Under the pieces are notes generated by a model. It made no database searches. It saw only the letters and a list, made by a program, of their open reading frames with translations, and was not told where the DNA came from. From assembly GCA_002387325.1 (NCBI GenBank), contig DGIN01000099.1, forward strand, positions 1 to 16,781: a stretch of 16,781 nt of DNA. Direction: 5' to 3'. This document shows, piece by piece, positions 1-6,511 of this stretch (positions are counted from its first letter, which is position 1; each line of letters starts with the position of its first letter). The translations under genes were made by a program, and so were the position numbers. This DNA comes from Bacteroidales bacterium UBA4621. GTDB taxonomy: Bacteria; Bacteroidota; Bacteroidia; Bacteroidales; Paludibacteraceae.

Positions 1-4
1 TTCG

Positions 5-22
5 TTTTTTAACGAACTATTG
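5..22. repeat. left copy of an 18-bp terminal inverted repeat
   Basis: TTTTTTAACGAACTATTG is the exact reverse complement of 16762-16779 at the other end of the window. Positions 1-16 are also a self-complementary hairpin (TTCGTT, TTTT, AACGAA). Confidence 0.8.
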
Positions 23-59
23 TGAATCTGTATGTTGATTTTATTCTCGTCTGCCGAAA

Positions 60-85
60 TTTGGCATTATCAAGTTGTACCTTTG
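60..85 (+). promoter_or_regulatory. possible upstream promoter motif (P1) of the WYL-exonuclease pair
   Basis: TACCTTTG at 78-85 matches the Bacteroidota -7 consensus TAnnTTTG. The nearest TTTG (60-63) is only 14 nt upstream, shorter than the usual 19-20 nt, so this is the weaker of two tandem motifs. If used, transcription would begin around position 92, some 100 nt before the start codon. Confidence 0.35.
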
Positions 86-127
86 CACCGTAATAAAAAA
101 ATAACCGGTAAGTTTCTGTTAACGGGT

Positions 128-159
128 ATTGCGGATATGCATAAAAAAGCGTACCTTTG
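128..159 (+). promoter_or_regulatory. Bacteroidota-type promoter (P2) for the WYL-exonuclease pair
   Basis: The -33 element ATTG (128-131) is followed after 20 nt by TACCTTTG (152-159), a full match to TAnnTTTG. The spacing is standard for the Bacteroidota housekeeping sigma factor. The predicted transcript start near 166 lies about 30 nt before the ATG at 198. Confidence 0.7.
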
Positions 160-197
160 TCAAGAGACTTCCATAACACCATAATACTTTGATTATT

Positions 198-1124
198 ATG
201 CCAAAACAAAACTCGTCTGTATTGTTCAACCGGTATATCTGGTTGATAGACTTGATTTACTCGTCGGGACATATCACTCGCGAGGAAATTGACCGGCGCT
301 GGAGCCGGGCAGCACTCAATTTCGACCACGAAAGTATGATACCCGAACGCACCTTTCATCGGTACAAAGAAGCAATACAGGAATGGTTTCAGATAGACAT
401 TCGTTACAACAAATCGCAGGGGTATTACATCGAGAATACCGGTGATATTCTGCACGATGAGTTGCGCAAATGGCTTGTCAGCACATTCGCGGTAGAGAAT
501 TTGCTAAGCGAAAGCAGCGGACTGAAAAAGCGTATTCTGCTGGAGGATATTCCTTCCGGACAACAGCACCTTACACCCGTTATTGAAGCGATGCGCGATG
601 GAATGAAAGTGCGCATTGAATATCAAAGTTTTCATAGCGGAAAAGCCTGTATCTTTACTCTCGCCCCCTATTGTGTACGGGTGTTCAGACAACGGTGGTA
701 CGTACTCGGAACATCAGAAAAAGGAAAAGAAGTACGCCTGTACGGATTGGACAGGGTGCTTTCCGTTGAGCGGACGGATATACCTTTCACACTGCCCGGC
801 AATTTTGACGCAGAAGCGTTCTTTGCCAACGGATACGGGGTTACGGTGGACAACCGGAAACCGGAGATAGTGCGTATTTCCGTTGATGCCTACCAGGCCA
901 ACTATCTGCGGTCGCTACCGCTCCACAAGTCACAAGAAGAAATGGAGCGAAACGATGATTATGCAATCTTCCGGTATTTTATCGTACCTACGTATGAATT
1001 TGAAAAAGAATTGCTGTCGTATGGAGGAGCACTTGAAGTACTGTCCCCAAAGTGGCTGCGCGATTATATGAAACAGGAAGTAACAACAATGAACAATATA
1101 TACAACGGACAAACTTATGAATAA
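198..1124 (+). CDS. WYL-domain transcriptional regulator
   Basis: A 308-aa protein if read from the ATG at 198; an in-frame TTG at 189 would add three residues but is the poorer start. The N-terminal third (about residues 10-80) looks like a winged-helix DNA-binding region, with the stretch HITREEIDRRW as its likely second helix. A WYL domain follows at about 135-210, with the signature FRQRWYVLG near residue 165-171. A C-terminal extension of the kind seen in WYL regulators completes it. WYL domains are known ligand-sensing modules in regulators that often control DNA-repair or phage-defence genes, and some bind nucleic acids. The stop overlaps the start of a DEDDh exonuclease, so the two are almost certainly co-translated. 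The ligand and targets cannot be read from the sequence. The family call is firm; a defence role is inference. Confidence 0.88.
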   Translation: MPKQNSSVLFNRYIWLIDLIYSSGHITREEIDRRWSRAALNFDHESMIPERTFHRYKEAIQEWFQIDIRYNKSQGYYIENTGDILHDELRKWLVSTFAVENLLSESSGLKKRILLEDIPSGQQHLTPVIEAMRDGMKVRIEYQSFHSGKACIFTLAPYCVRVFRQRWYVLGTSEKGKEVRLYGLDRVLSVERTDIPFTLPGNFDAEAFFANGYGVTVDNRKPEIVRISVDAYQANYLRSLPLHKSQEEMERNDDYAIFRYFIVPTYEFEKELLSYGGALEVLSPKWLRDYMKQEVTTMNNIYNGQTYE

Positions 1125-1638
1125 CTTTGTTGCCATAGATTTTGAGACCGCCAACGGAAAACGGTCGAGTGTATGCAGCGTAGGCGTAGTGCTCGTGCAT
1201 AACGGAGAAATAGCCGGCACTTTCTATTCACTTATACACCCTGCACCCAACTACTATGCACCTTTTTGTCAGGAAGTACACGGACTGGGGTACGATGATA
1301 CCGATGATGCACCCGATTTTCCCGAAGTGTGGGAACAGGTGAAGATGAAAATACGAAACGAGTTCCCCCGTATTCCGCTTGATGTGCTGCCATTTGTGGC
1401 ACACAATGCCTGTTTCGATGAGGGGTGTCTTCGGGCTGTCTTTGCCGCTTACGAAATCCAATACCCTGAATACTTGTTTATGGATACGCTCTGCGCCTCA
1501 CGGCAGCATTTCGGAAACAGTATTCCTAACCACCAACTGCAAACTGTGGCTGCCGCCTGCGGGTATGACTTGACGCAACACCACCATGCCCTTGCCGATG
1601 CCGAAGCATGCGCACGAATTGCAATGGCGATACTATGA
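1117..1638 (+). CDS. DEDDh-family 3'-5' exonuclease (DnaQ/epsilon-like)
   Basis: A 173-aa stand-alone exonuclease domain. The Exo I motif is DFE (D8, E10), Exo II is HNACFDEGCL (D101), and Exo III is HHALADAEACA (H156 and D161 at the usual +5 spacing). These give the four acidic residues and the general-base histidine that bind two metal ions and remove nucleotides from 3' ends. It lacks a polymerase, BRCT or UvrC-like extension, so it is probably not the replicative proofreading subunit, and its substrate (DNA or RNA) is unknown. The start ATG lies within the last codons of the upstream WYL gene in the 8-nt overlap ATGAATAA (1117-1124), a typical translational-coupling arrangement. It converges on the Wzi-like gene; the 87-nt spacer shows no clear terminator. 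Confidence 0.9.
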   Translation: MNNFVAIDFETANGKRSSVCSVGVVLVHNGEIAGTFYSLIHPAPNYYAPFCQEVHGLGYDDTDDAPDFPEVWEQVKMKIRNEFPRIPLDVLPFVAHNACFDEGCLRAVFAAYEIQYPEYLFMDTLCASRQHFGNSIPNHQLQTVAAACGYDLTQHHHALADAEACARIAMAIL

Positions 1639-1725
1639 TTATGACAACAGAAAAGATACCTACGCAAATATACAAACGATACCCCTCATAAAAAAACAGG
1701 TGTCGTGTGTGTATTGCAACTGGTT

Positions 1726-3570
1726 TTAGAAGCCAAAAGAGAACCCGACCACTGCGGTAAAATTACGACCTTGATAATACACGGGACAGAACTTGTTGAG
1801 GTAATACTGTGCTGTGCACTTGGCTCCCGCATCTTCGCTGCTGATTGACTGCTCAAGATTATCATACCCGCGAGCATTATTGTAGGTCAGATTCACACAC
1901 AGATACATATTCGGGTGTACCTCATAAATCCCATCCAATGCCACTTCGTCATTGCGATAAATGGCTCTGTCAAAAGGCTTCTGCGAAATGGTTTGGCTGA
2001 TACCGCCATCCTTTCCTCCTCTTCGCAAATAGGCATACGAATTATATTTTGTATCGTTGGTATAACTGAGTTTCAACCGCATTCCGCGTATCGGACGATA
2101 CGCCAACTCTACATATATCGATTGCGCATTATCCCCCATATAATGCCCCATATTGTAGCCGTTGCTTGCCCATGTCAGCACATTAATCGAATGGGTGTAA
2201 CACGCTATATAAGAGCGCATAAACTCCCCCTTCACACTCAAGCCCCTCAGTGGCCACCCCGACCAGTTGAATCCAACCAAATAAGAAAAAAGATTGTTCT
2301 CTGGATCGGATTTCTTCAATCGCGACAACTTGAACTCGTCCACATACAGCGAAGTGTACAGTTGGATATGATTCCAAGGGCGTACCGACAGCGAACCGAA
2401 CAATTGTGAATTTTGATTTTCCACGTTCCTCAGCCCTTTGGTAAGCAAATGGTCAAGCGACTTATAGAAAGCAACGGGAATGAAATATGCTGCCTGCACA
2501 TTGCGTTCGGCATATACTATTGAGTTTCCAAACGAGAACGAAACATACTTCACAGGCGTAAAAGTGAACATATTCGCTGCCATAAACTTGTTGGCTGGGC
2601 GATAATGCCGGTATGTCCCGCCTGTGGTAGTGTTTTCTGTATAGTAGTTGGTCGAATCCAACACATTGGACACAAGCCACGCATGGAAATAGTCAAACTG
2701 AAACCACGGGCAGGGCGTGAGTTGGAGCGATAGCATCGGCACAGCGGGATTGCGCCCCGAAAGAATATTCGAGCAGTGGTAACTGTCCCCCCAACGGATA
2801 TTCTCCCGCTGCAATGCAATGCTTCCCCACCACGAATAGAGCGAAATCCCGCCTTTGGAATCCGAGAAATCGCCTCCGTAGTTCGCCTCCTTATACTCCA
2901 CTCCTGCGAGGTTGTTGAGATACCCGGGCTTGGTAATTTTCGCTCCGTCTTTTTTGGCTTCATCGTTGGCAAAATACTTGTCGCGCAATGCCACTGTACC
3001 ATTGTAAGACACATCACGCAACGATCCCCACACACTCACGTGGTGTGCTATATCCATCTTCAAATCCGCTCCCCACCAACGTTTGATAATCGCTCCTTTC
3101 TGCGAGCCGTACAACTCCATTCCTAATATGGGCTCTATCGACATCTTAAAAAGTTTATTCTTCGTCAGGTACGAGAATTGCGGATTGGCTAACGAAAGAT
3201 TGAACGTGCGCCTGTCGGTGTACTGTACAAAATTGTTGGAAACAGTATCTCTTTCGAGTGCAAAGACATTAAGATAAAACGCCAAATCTTTCTTCTGCCG
3301 GCGATTGAGCAGGCTGTCCGCTTTCTGCACCTCCACAAGCATATCCGACACCTGCTTACGCGTATAGGGGCGTACAGCCGTTTGGTGTGTAATAACACCG
3401 TCCGTAATCAGTTCGTCTATATAGTCATATACCTCCGTGTACTGCAACGGGACAGGTATCGCCTGTGCTACGGCATATTGCCTGCCTATGAAACACAGAC
3501 ATAGGCACAACAGCACAACGCCTGCCCGACGAAATGTACCATTGTGCCGACTATTTGTATTCCAATCCAT
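1726..3570 (-). CDS. outer-membrane beta-barrel protein, Wzi/RemB-like
   Basis: A 614-aa exported protein. After a long charged n-region comes a hydrophobic core (about residues 17-29) and a probable cleavage site after the alanine at 37 (AVAQA). The mature N-terminus (about 38-105) is helical, with a PLQYTEVYDYIDELITDG-type segment. The remainder alternates short aromatic strands with loops and ends in GFSFGF, the terminal-phenylalanine signature of outer-membrane barrels. This layout fits the capsule-assembly Wzi superfamily as found in Bacteroidota, which includes the gliding-related RemB-like proteins. In enterobacteria Wzi anchors capsule at the cell surface; whether this protein binds polysaccharide is not known. 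It is the last gene of a minus-strand operon, 32 nt after the OmpH-like gene, so a periplasmic chaperone and a barrel protein are made together. The barrel call is strong, the Wzi assignment moderate. Confidence 0.65.
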   Translation of the reverse strand: MDWNTNSRHNGTFRRAGVVLLCLCLCFIGRQYAVAQAIPVPLQYTEVYDYIDELITDGVITHQTAVRPYTRKQVSDMLVEVQKADSLLNRRQKKDLAFYLNVFALERDTVSNNFVQYTDRRTFNLSLANPQFSYLTKNKLFKMSIEPILGMELYGSQKGAIIKRWWGADLKMDIAHHVSVWGSLRDVSYNGTVALRDKYFANDEAKKDGAKITKPGYLNNLAGVEYKEANYGGDFSDSKGGISLYSWWGSIALQRENIRWGDSYHCSNILSGRNPAVPMLSLQLTPCPWFQFDYFHAWLVSNVLDSTNYYTENTTTGGTYRHYRPANKFMAANMFTFTPVKYVSFSFGNSIVYAERNVQAAYFIPVAFYKSLDHLLTKGLRNVENQNSQLFGSLSVRPWNHIQLYTSLYVDEFKLSRLKKSDPENNLFSYLVGFNWSGWPLRGLSVKGEFMRSYIACYTHSINVLTWASNGYNMGHYMGDNAQSIYVELAYRPIRGMRLKLSYTNDTKYNSYAYLRRGGKDGGISQTISQKPFDRAIYRNDEVALDGIYEVHPNMYLCVNLTYNNARGYDNLEQSISSEDAGAKCTAQYYLNKFCPVYYQGRNFTAVVGFSFGF

Positions 3571-3602
3571 ACAGGTGGGCTGTCCTCCACTGAAAACTGT
3601 CC

Positions 3603-4202
3603 TTATTTATTCTTGTTGTAGCGCGTATTGAGTGCCTCTACCACATCTGCTGTTATATCATACCCATCTGCGGCCTGGAGGATATTGTCCTTGCCTGCAT
3701 TGGCAAAAATCATCTGATAACGCCCGTCGGCATTATACTCAAGTAGGAAACTGTTAATCGTATCCGCCAACTGCATATTCAGTTTTTGGTTCTCTACCAT
3801 AATATCGTTGGTCAGTTTGGCCTCAAGGTCTTGCAAGTCCTGCTGTTTTTTGAGCAACTCTTGTTGTTTCTGCTCTGCGCGGTCGCGGCTCATAAACGCA
3901 CCATTCTCCAACTTGCGCTGGAAATCAGCCATTTCGCTCTGAAAAGTACGTGCTTTCGTGTTCAGTTTCAAACGCGCATCCTCCTGTTTGGTCATCAGTT
4001 TATCCGATGCCTCGATGGCAAACTGATATTGTGTCAGTACCGAATCAAGGTTGAGATATGCAATCGGCATTTTGCCCTCTGCCACAGGTACGGCTTCTTC
4101 CGTTGCCGTATTGGCAGCGGGTTTCTGCGTAAAGAATAGTACAAACAAGGCTATTACGGCAACTGCCAGAATAGAATCTACTGCAATCTGTGTTTTGTTC
4201 AT
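3603..4202 (-). CDS. OmpH/Skp-like periplasmic coiled-coil protein
   Basis: A 199-aa protein with an N-terminal membrane anchor or uncleaved signal (about residues 8-24). An Ala/Glu-rich linker leads to the beta-strand segment MPIAYLNLDSVLTQY (about 45-60), typical of the OmpH/Skp fold. A long charged coiled coil of about 65-150 then carries heptad-like KQQELLKKQQDLQDLEAKL. The C-terminal part (NADGRYQMIFANAG) matches the strand that closes the OmpH body. Skp proteins hold unfolded outer-membrane proteins in the periplasm as trimeric, tentacle-like chaperones. The downstream barrel gene fits that role, but the apparent membrane tether is unlike soluble E. coli Skp and is common in Bacteroidota homologues. 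It starts 4 nt after the stop of the small membrane protein gene, so the two are co-translated. Confidence 0.85.
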   Translation of the reverse strand: MNKTQIAVDSILAVAVIALFVLFFTQKPAANTATEEAVPVAEGKMPIAYLNLDSVLTQYQFAIEASDKLMTKQEDARLKLNTKARTFQSEMADFQRKLENGAFMSRDRAEQKQQELLKKQQDLQDLEAKLTNDIMVENQKLNMQLADTINSFLLEYNADGRYQMIFANAGKDNILQAADGYDITADVVEALNTRYNKNK

Positions 4203-4206
4203 AAGT

Positions 4207-4416
4207 CTATATGTTTTTTACATTTATTTTCTTCGTTTCGGCTCTGCGTGCATCGCGGTCTTGCGAAGTGGCGCAATGAATCCCCCTTTCGCGCATCCGC
4301 TTGTTTTCACTGATATGCTGGCTTGAGAAACGACCGTTCTTCTTGAGAATGATACGTATGCACAGCAATGCAAACGACAACCCTGTCAACAAGATGACTA
4401 TCAGTAGCTGTTTCAT
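4207..4416 (-). CDS. small single-pass membrane protein, conserved type
   Basis: A 69-aa ORF starting at the ATG at 4416. The open frame extends further upstream, but that part lies across the promoter and is basic and poorly protein-like. Residues 1-20 form one hydrophobic segment (MKQLLIVILLTGLSFALLCI). A basic cytoplasmic-looking tail follows, with KKNGRFSSQHISENKRMRERGIHC-type content and one late cysteine. The GRF-SxHxS-N-x-MRxRGI pattern resembles small uncharacterised Bacteroidales proteins I recognise only by pattern, so no function is given. It is the first gene of the minus-strand operon, just downstream of a good promoter and 4 nt ahead of the OmpH-like gene. That position suggests a link to envelope biogenesis. 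Because it is short, the call rests on the transmembrane segment, tight operon spacing and correct distance from the promoter. Confidence 0.65.
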   Translation of the reverse strand: MKQLLIVILLTGLSFALLCIRIILKKNGRFSSQHISENKRMRERGIHCATSQDRDARRAETKKINVKNI

Positions 4417-4439
4417 AAAAATACACACTCTTGAGCGTA

Positions 4440-4469
4440 CAAAGGTACAAATAAATTTACATATACAAA
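4440..4469 (-). promoter_or_regulatory. Bacteroidota-type promoter of the envelope operon
   Basis: On the minus strand, TACCTTTG (4447-4440) matches TAnnTTTG, and TTTG (4469-4466) lies 18 nt upstream as the -33 element. Transcription would begin near 4433, about 17 nt before the ATG at 4416, so the leader is very short. This supports the ATG at 4416 over any upstream start. Confidence 0.7.
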
Positions 4470-4538
4470 AACATCGGGCACGTTTTGTGTATTTTTGAAC
4501 GAAAAAACTCCCTTTCATTATATATATGGCGGCGCATA

Positions 4539-4570
4539 CTTGTACGTGCAGTTTTTTTTTTGTACCTTTG
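4539..4570 (+). promoter_or_regulatory. bactofilin promoter with a 10-T spacer tract
   Basis: The -33 element CTTG (4539-4542) and the -7 element TACCTTTG (4563-4570) are 20 nt apart. Half of that spacer is an uninterrupted run of ten T (4552-4561). The predicted start near 4577 gives a 40-nt leader. Slippage in the T tract would alter the spacing and so promoter strength. It is divergent from the minus-strand envelope promoter about 115 bp away. Confidence 0.7.
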
Positions 4571-4616
4571 CGTGTTATTTATGGGCGGTGTCCTGACACA
4601 CAAAAAAAATACTACT

Positions 4617-4964
4617 ATGGCAACAACACAGCAACAACAAACCGGCACTTTGTACAATGCACTGACTGCTGGAAGCAAAATAATCGGCACTATCGTTGCG
4701 GATTCTGACATTCGTATTGACGGCATCGTAGAGGGCGATTTGCAATGTACGGGAAAAGTCGTTATCGGCGAACAAGGAAGCCTCAAAGGAACCGTCATTT
4801 GTCAAAATGCGGAAATTATGGGTAGGTTGGAAGGCAAAATCACAGTGGAACATACACTCGCACTACGCGCCACAAGCAACATCAAAGGCGAGGTTGCTAC
4901 AGCCACCCTCATCGTAGAACCCAATGCGGTCTTCAACGGCACCTGCTCTATGAACACCAAATAA
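4617..4964 (+). CDS. bactofilin (polymer-forming cytoskeletal protein)
   Basis: A 115-aa protein read from the ATG at 4617 (MATTQQQQTG). The open frame runs further upstream, but that part overlaps the promoter. A short Gln-rich disordered N-terminus is followed by the bactofilin beta-helix. It is built of repeating strands such as SKIIGTIVADSDIRIDGIVEGDLQ, GKVVIGEQGSLKGTVICQ, AEIMGRLEGKITVE and IKGEVATATLIVE, with the usual glycine turns and hydrophobic repeats every 16-18 residues. Bactofilins assemble spontaneously into non-polar, nucleotide-free filaments. They organise cell shape, peptidoglycan hydrolases or polar structures at the inner face of the membrane. No peptidase partner such as an M23 protein lies next to it here, so the local task is unknown. 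It has its own promoter; the DUF1015 gene follows after 49 nt containing heptamer repeats. Confidence 0.92.
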   Translation: MATTQQQQTGTLYNALTAGSKIIGTIVADSDIRIDGIVEGDLQCTGKVVIGEQGSLKGTVICQNAEIMGRLEGKITVEHTLALRATSNIKGEVATATLIVEPNAVFNGTCSMNTK

Positions 4965-4973
4965 TCCCCCTAC

Positions 4974-5001
4974 CCTCTAACTTCTAATCTCTAACCTCTA
5001 A
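4974..5001 (+). repeat. heptamer tandem repeat, 4 units
   Basis: Four consecutive 7-bp units CCTCTAA, CTTCTAA, TCTCTAA and CCTCTAA fill most of the spacer between the bactofilin and the DUF1015 gene, ending 12 nt before the latter's ATG. All share the core TCTAA. Confidence 0.9.
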
Positions 5002-5013
5002 AAGCATACCACT

Positions 5014-6258
5014 ATGATTATCAAGCCTTTTCGCGGAATCCGCCCGCCTAAAACTCTCGTTGAGAAAGTAAGCAGTCGCCCGTACGATGTCCTCGATTCG
5101 GAAGAAGCACGCCGTGAGGCGGAAGGCAATCCGATGTCGCTCTACCACATCATCAAGCCCGAAATCAACTTTCCACAGGGTACTGACGAACACGACCCGA
5201 AAGTATATGCCGATGCCGCCGCACATTTCCGCAAATTCCGCCAAAAAGGTTGGCTGGTACAGGACCCGCAGGACAAATACTATGTCTATGCGCAGACAAT
5301 GAACGGACGCACTCAGTATGGTTTGGTGGTGGCTGCGTGGGTGGAGGACTATATGGAAGGACGTATCAAAAAGCACGAACTCACCCGCAAAGACAAAGAG
5401 GAAGACCGTATGAAGCATGTGCGCGTGAACAACGCCAACATCGAACCGGTGTTCTTCGCCTACCCTCATCGCGATGACCTCGACCAAATCATCGCTTCCG
5501 TTACGGCAACCGAACCCGAATACGATTTTGTGGCGGCTCCCGAAGGTTTCCGCCATACGTTCTGGGTAATCAACGACCCCGCCACAATAGAACGTATCAC
5601 ACAGATATTCAAAGAAATACCTGCTATGTACATTGCCGACGGACATCACCGCTCCGCAGCGGCTGCCCTCGTAGGAAATGAGAAAAAACTCCAAAATCCA
5701 CACCATACCGGCAAAGAAGAGTACAACTATTTCCTGGCTGTTTGCTTCCCCGACAACCAACTGAATATCATCGACTACAACCGGGTCGTAAAAGACTTGA
5801 ACGGACTGACCGACGAACAGTTCTTGGAGGCTTTGAAAGACGATTTCGAGGTGGAGAAAAAGGGCAAAGAGATTTACAAGCCGCAGCACCTGCACAATTT
5901 CTCGCTCTATCTGTCCGGAGAATGGTACAGCCTCACTGCCAAACCCGGTCGATACAACGACCAAGACCCGATAGGCGTTCTTGATGTAACCATATCAAGC
6001 AACCTCATACTTGACAAGATTCTCGGTATCAAAGACCTGCGCACCGACAAACGCATCGATTTCGTAGGCGGTATACGCGGCCTCGGCGAACTCAAACGCC
6101 GTGTCGATTCGGGCGAGATGAAAATGGCACTAGCCCTCTACCCCGTTACTATGCAGCAGATTATCAATATCGCCGACTCGGGCAACATCATGCCGCCCAA
6201 GACCACATGGTTCGAACCCAAACTGCGCAGCGGTCTCGTCATACACGAACTCGTCTGA
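5014..6258 (+). CDS. DUF1015 family protein
   Basis: A 414-aa cytosolic protein that fits the DUF1015 family (sometimes called SerB-cotranscribed) over its full length. Recognisable landmarks are the N-terminal PFRGIRPP with VSSRPYDVLD (about residues 5-28), the NPMSLYHIIKPE segment (39-50), a central IKKHELTRKDKEEDR (118-132), and the strongest motif, MYIADGHHRSAAAAL (205-219). The ADGHHR motif and the conserved His/Glu/Arg residues suggest an enzyme, but no reaction is established for the family. In other genomes it is often found beside serB or serA/serC; neither is present here, and its neighbours are a bactofilin and a PorE-like gene. A 326-aa open frame on the opposite strand is a shadow. 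Probably co-transcribed with the bactofilin. Confidence 0.88.
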   Translation: MIIKPFRGIRPPKTLVEKVSSRPYDVLDSEEARREAEGNPMSLYHIIKPEINFPQGTDEHDPKVYADAAAHFRKFRQKGWLVQDPQDKYYVYAQTMNGRTQYGLVVAAWVEDYMEGRIKKHELTRKDKEEDRMKHVRVNNANIEPVFFAYPHRDDLDQIIASVTATEPEYDFVAAPEGFRHTFWVINDPATIERITQIFKEIPAMYIADGHHRSAAAALVGNEKKLQNPHHTGKEEYNYFLAVCFPDNQLNIIDYNRVVKDLNGLTDEQFLEALKDDFEVEKKGKEIYKPQHLHNFSLYLSGEWYSLTAKPGRYNDQDPIGVLDVTISSNLILDKILGIKDLRTDKRIDFVGGIRGLGELKRRVDSGEMKMALALYPVTMQQIINIADSGNIMPPKTTWFEPKLRSGLVIHELV

Positions 6259-6511
6259 CTTCCATCGGGGACGCGGACGCCATAGCCCGCGGTCTCTTTG
6301 GGGAACTCCGCTAATGGTCGTTAATGGGTCGTTAATTCTCTCCATTAAAAGCCATTAAATATCCATCAAAAGCACGGCTTGCTTTATTAAAAACAATAAG
6401 TAAAACAAGGCCTGCAAAGTAATAGAAAAGCAAGGTGGATGCAAGGAGGATGGTTATAGGATAGAAGGATGTTGGAAGGTACTTGTTTTTATAAAGAATT
6501 AACATTACAGG
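6259..6511. other. 253-nt spacer with a two-tier hairpin, no gene
   Basis: This spacer before the PorE-like gene has no convincing ORF and no clear TAnnTTTG box. It contains GCGGA (6273-6277) paired with TCCGC (6307-6311). A two-tier inverted repeat follows: TAATGG (6312-6317) with CCATTA (6352-6357), enclosing TTAATGG (6321-6327) with CCATTAA (6342-6348). The rest, up to 6511, is purine-rich. Confidence 0.55.

Noticed and set aside
9..455. 148-aa minus-strand open frame at the left end
   Set aside because: Overlaps the promoter region and start of the WYL gene in antisense; Tyr/Phe-rich composition without motif.
4485..4616. 44-residue N-terminal extension of the bactofilin
   Set aside because: It covers the promoter boxes and the predicted transcript start, and the family begins near the ATG at 4617.
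4984..5964. 326-aa open frame on the minus strand opposite the DUF1015 gene
   Set aside because: It lies antisense to a well-supported family protein, and its composition (Val/Phe/His-rich, no motif) is typical of a codon-bias shadow.
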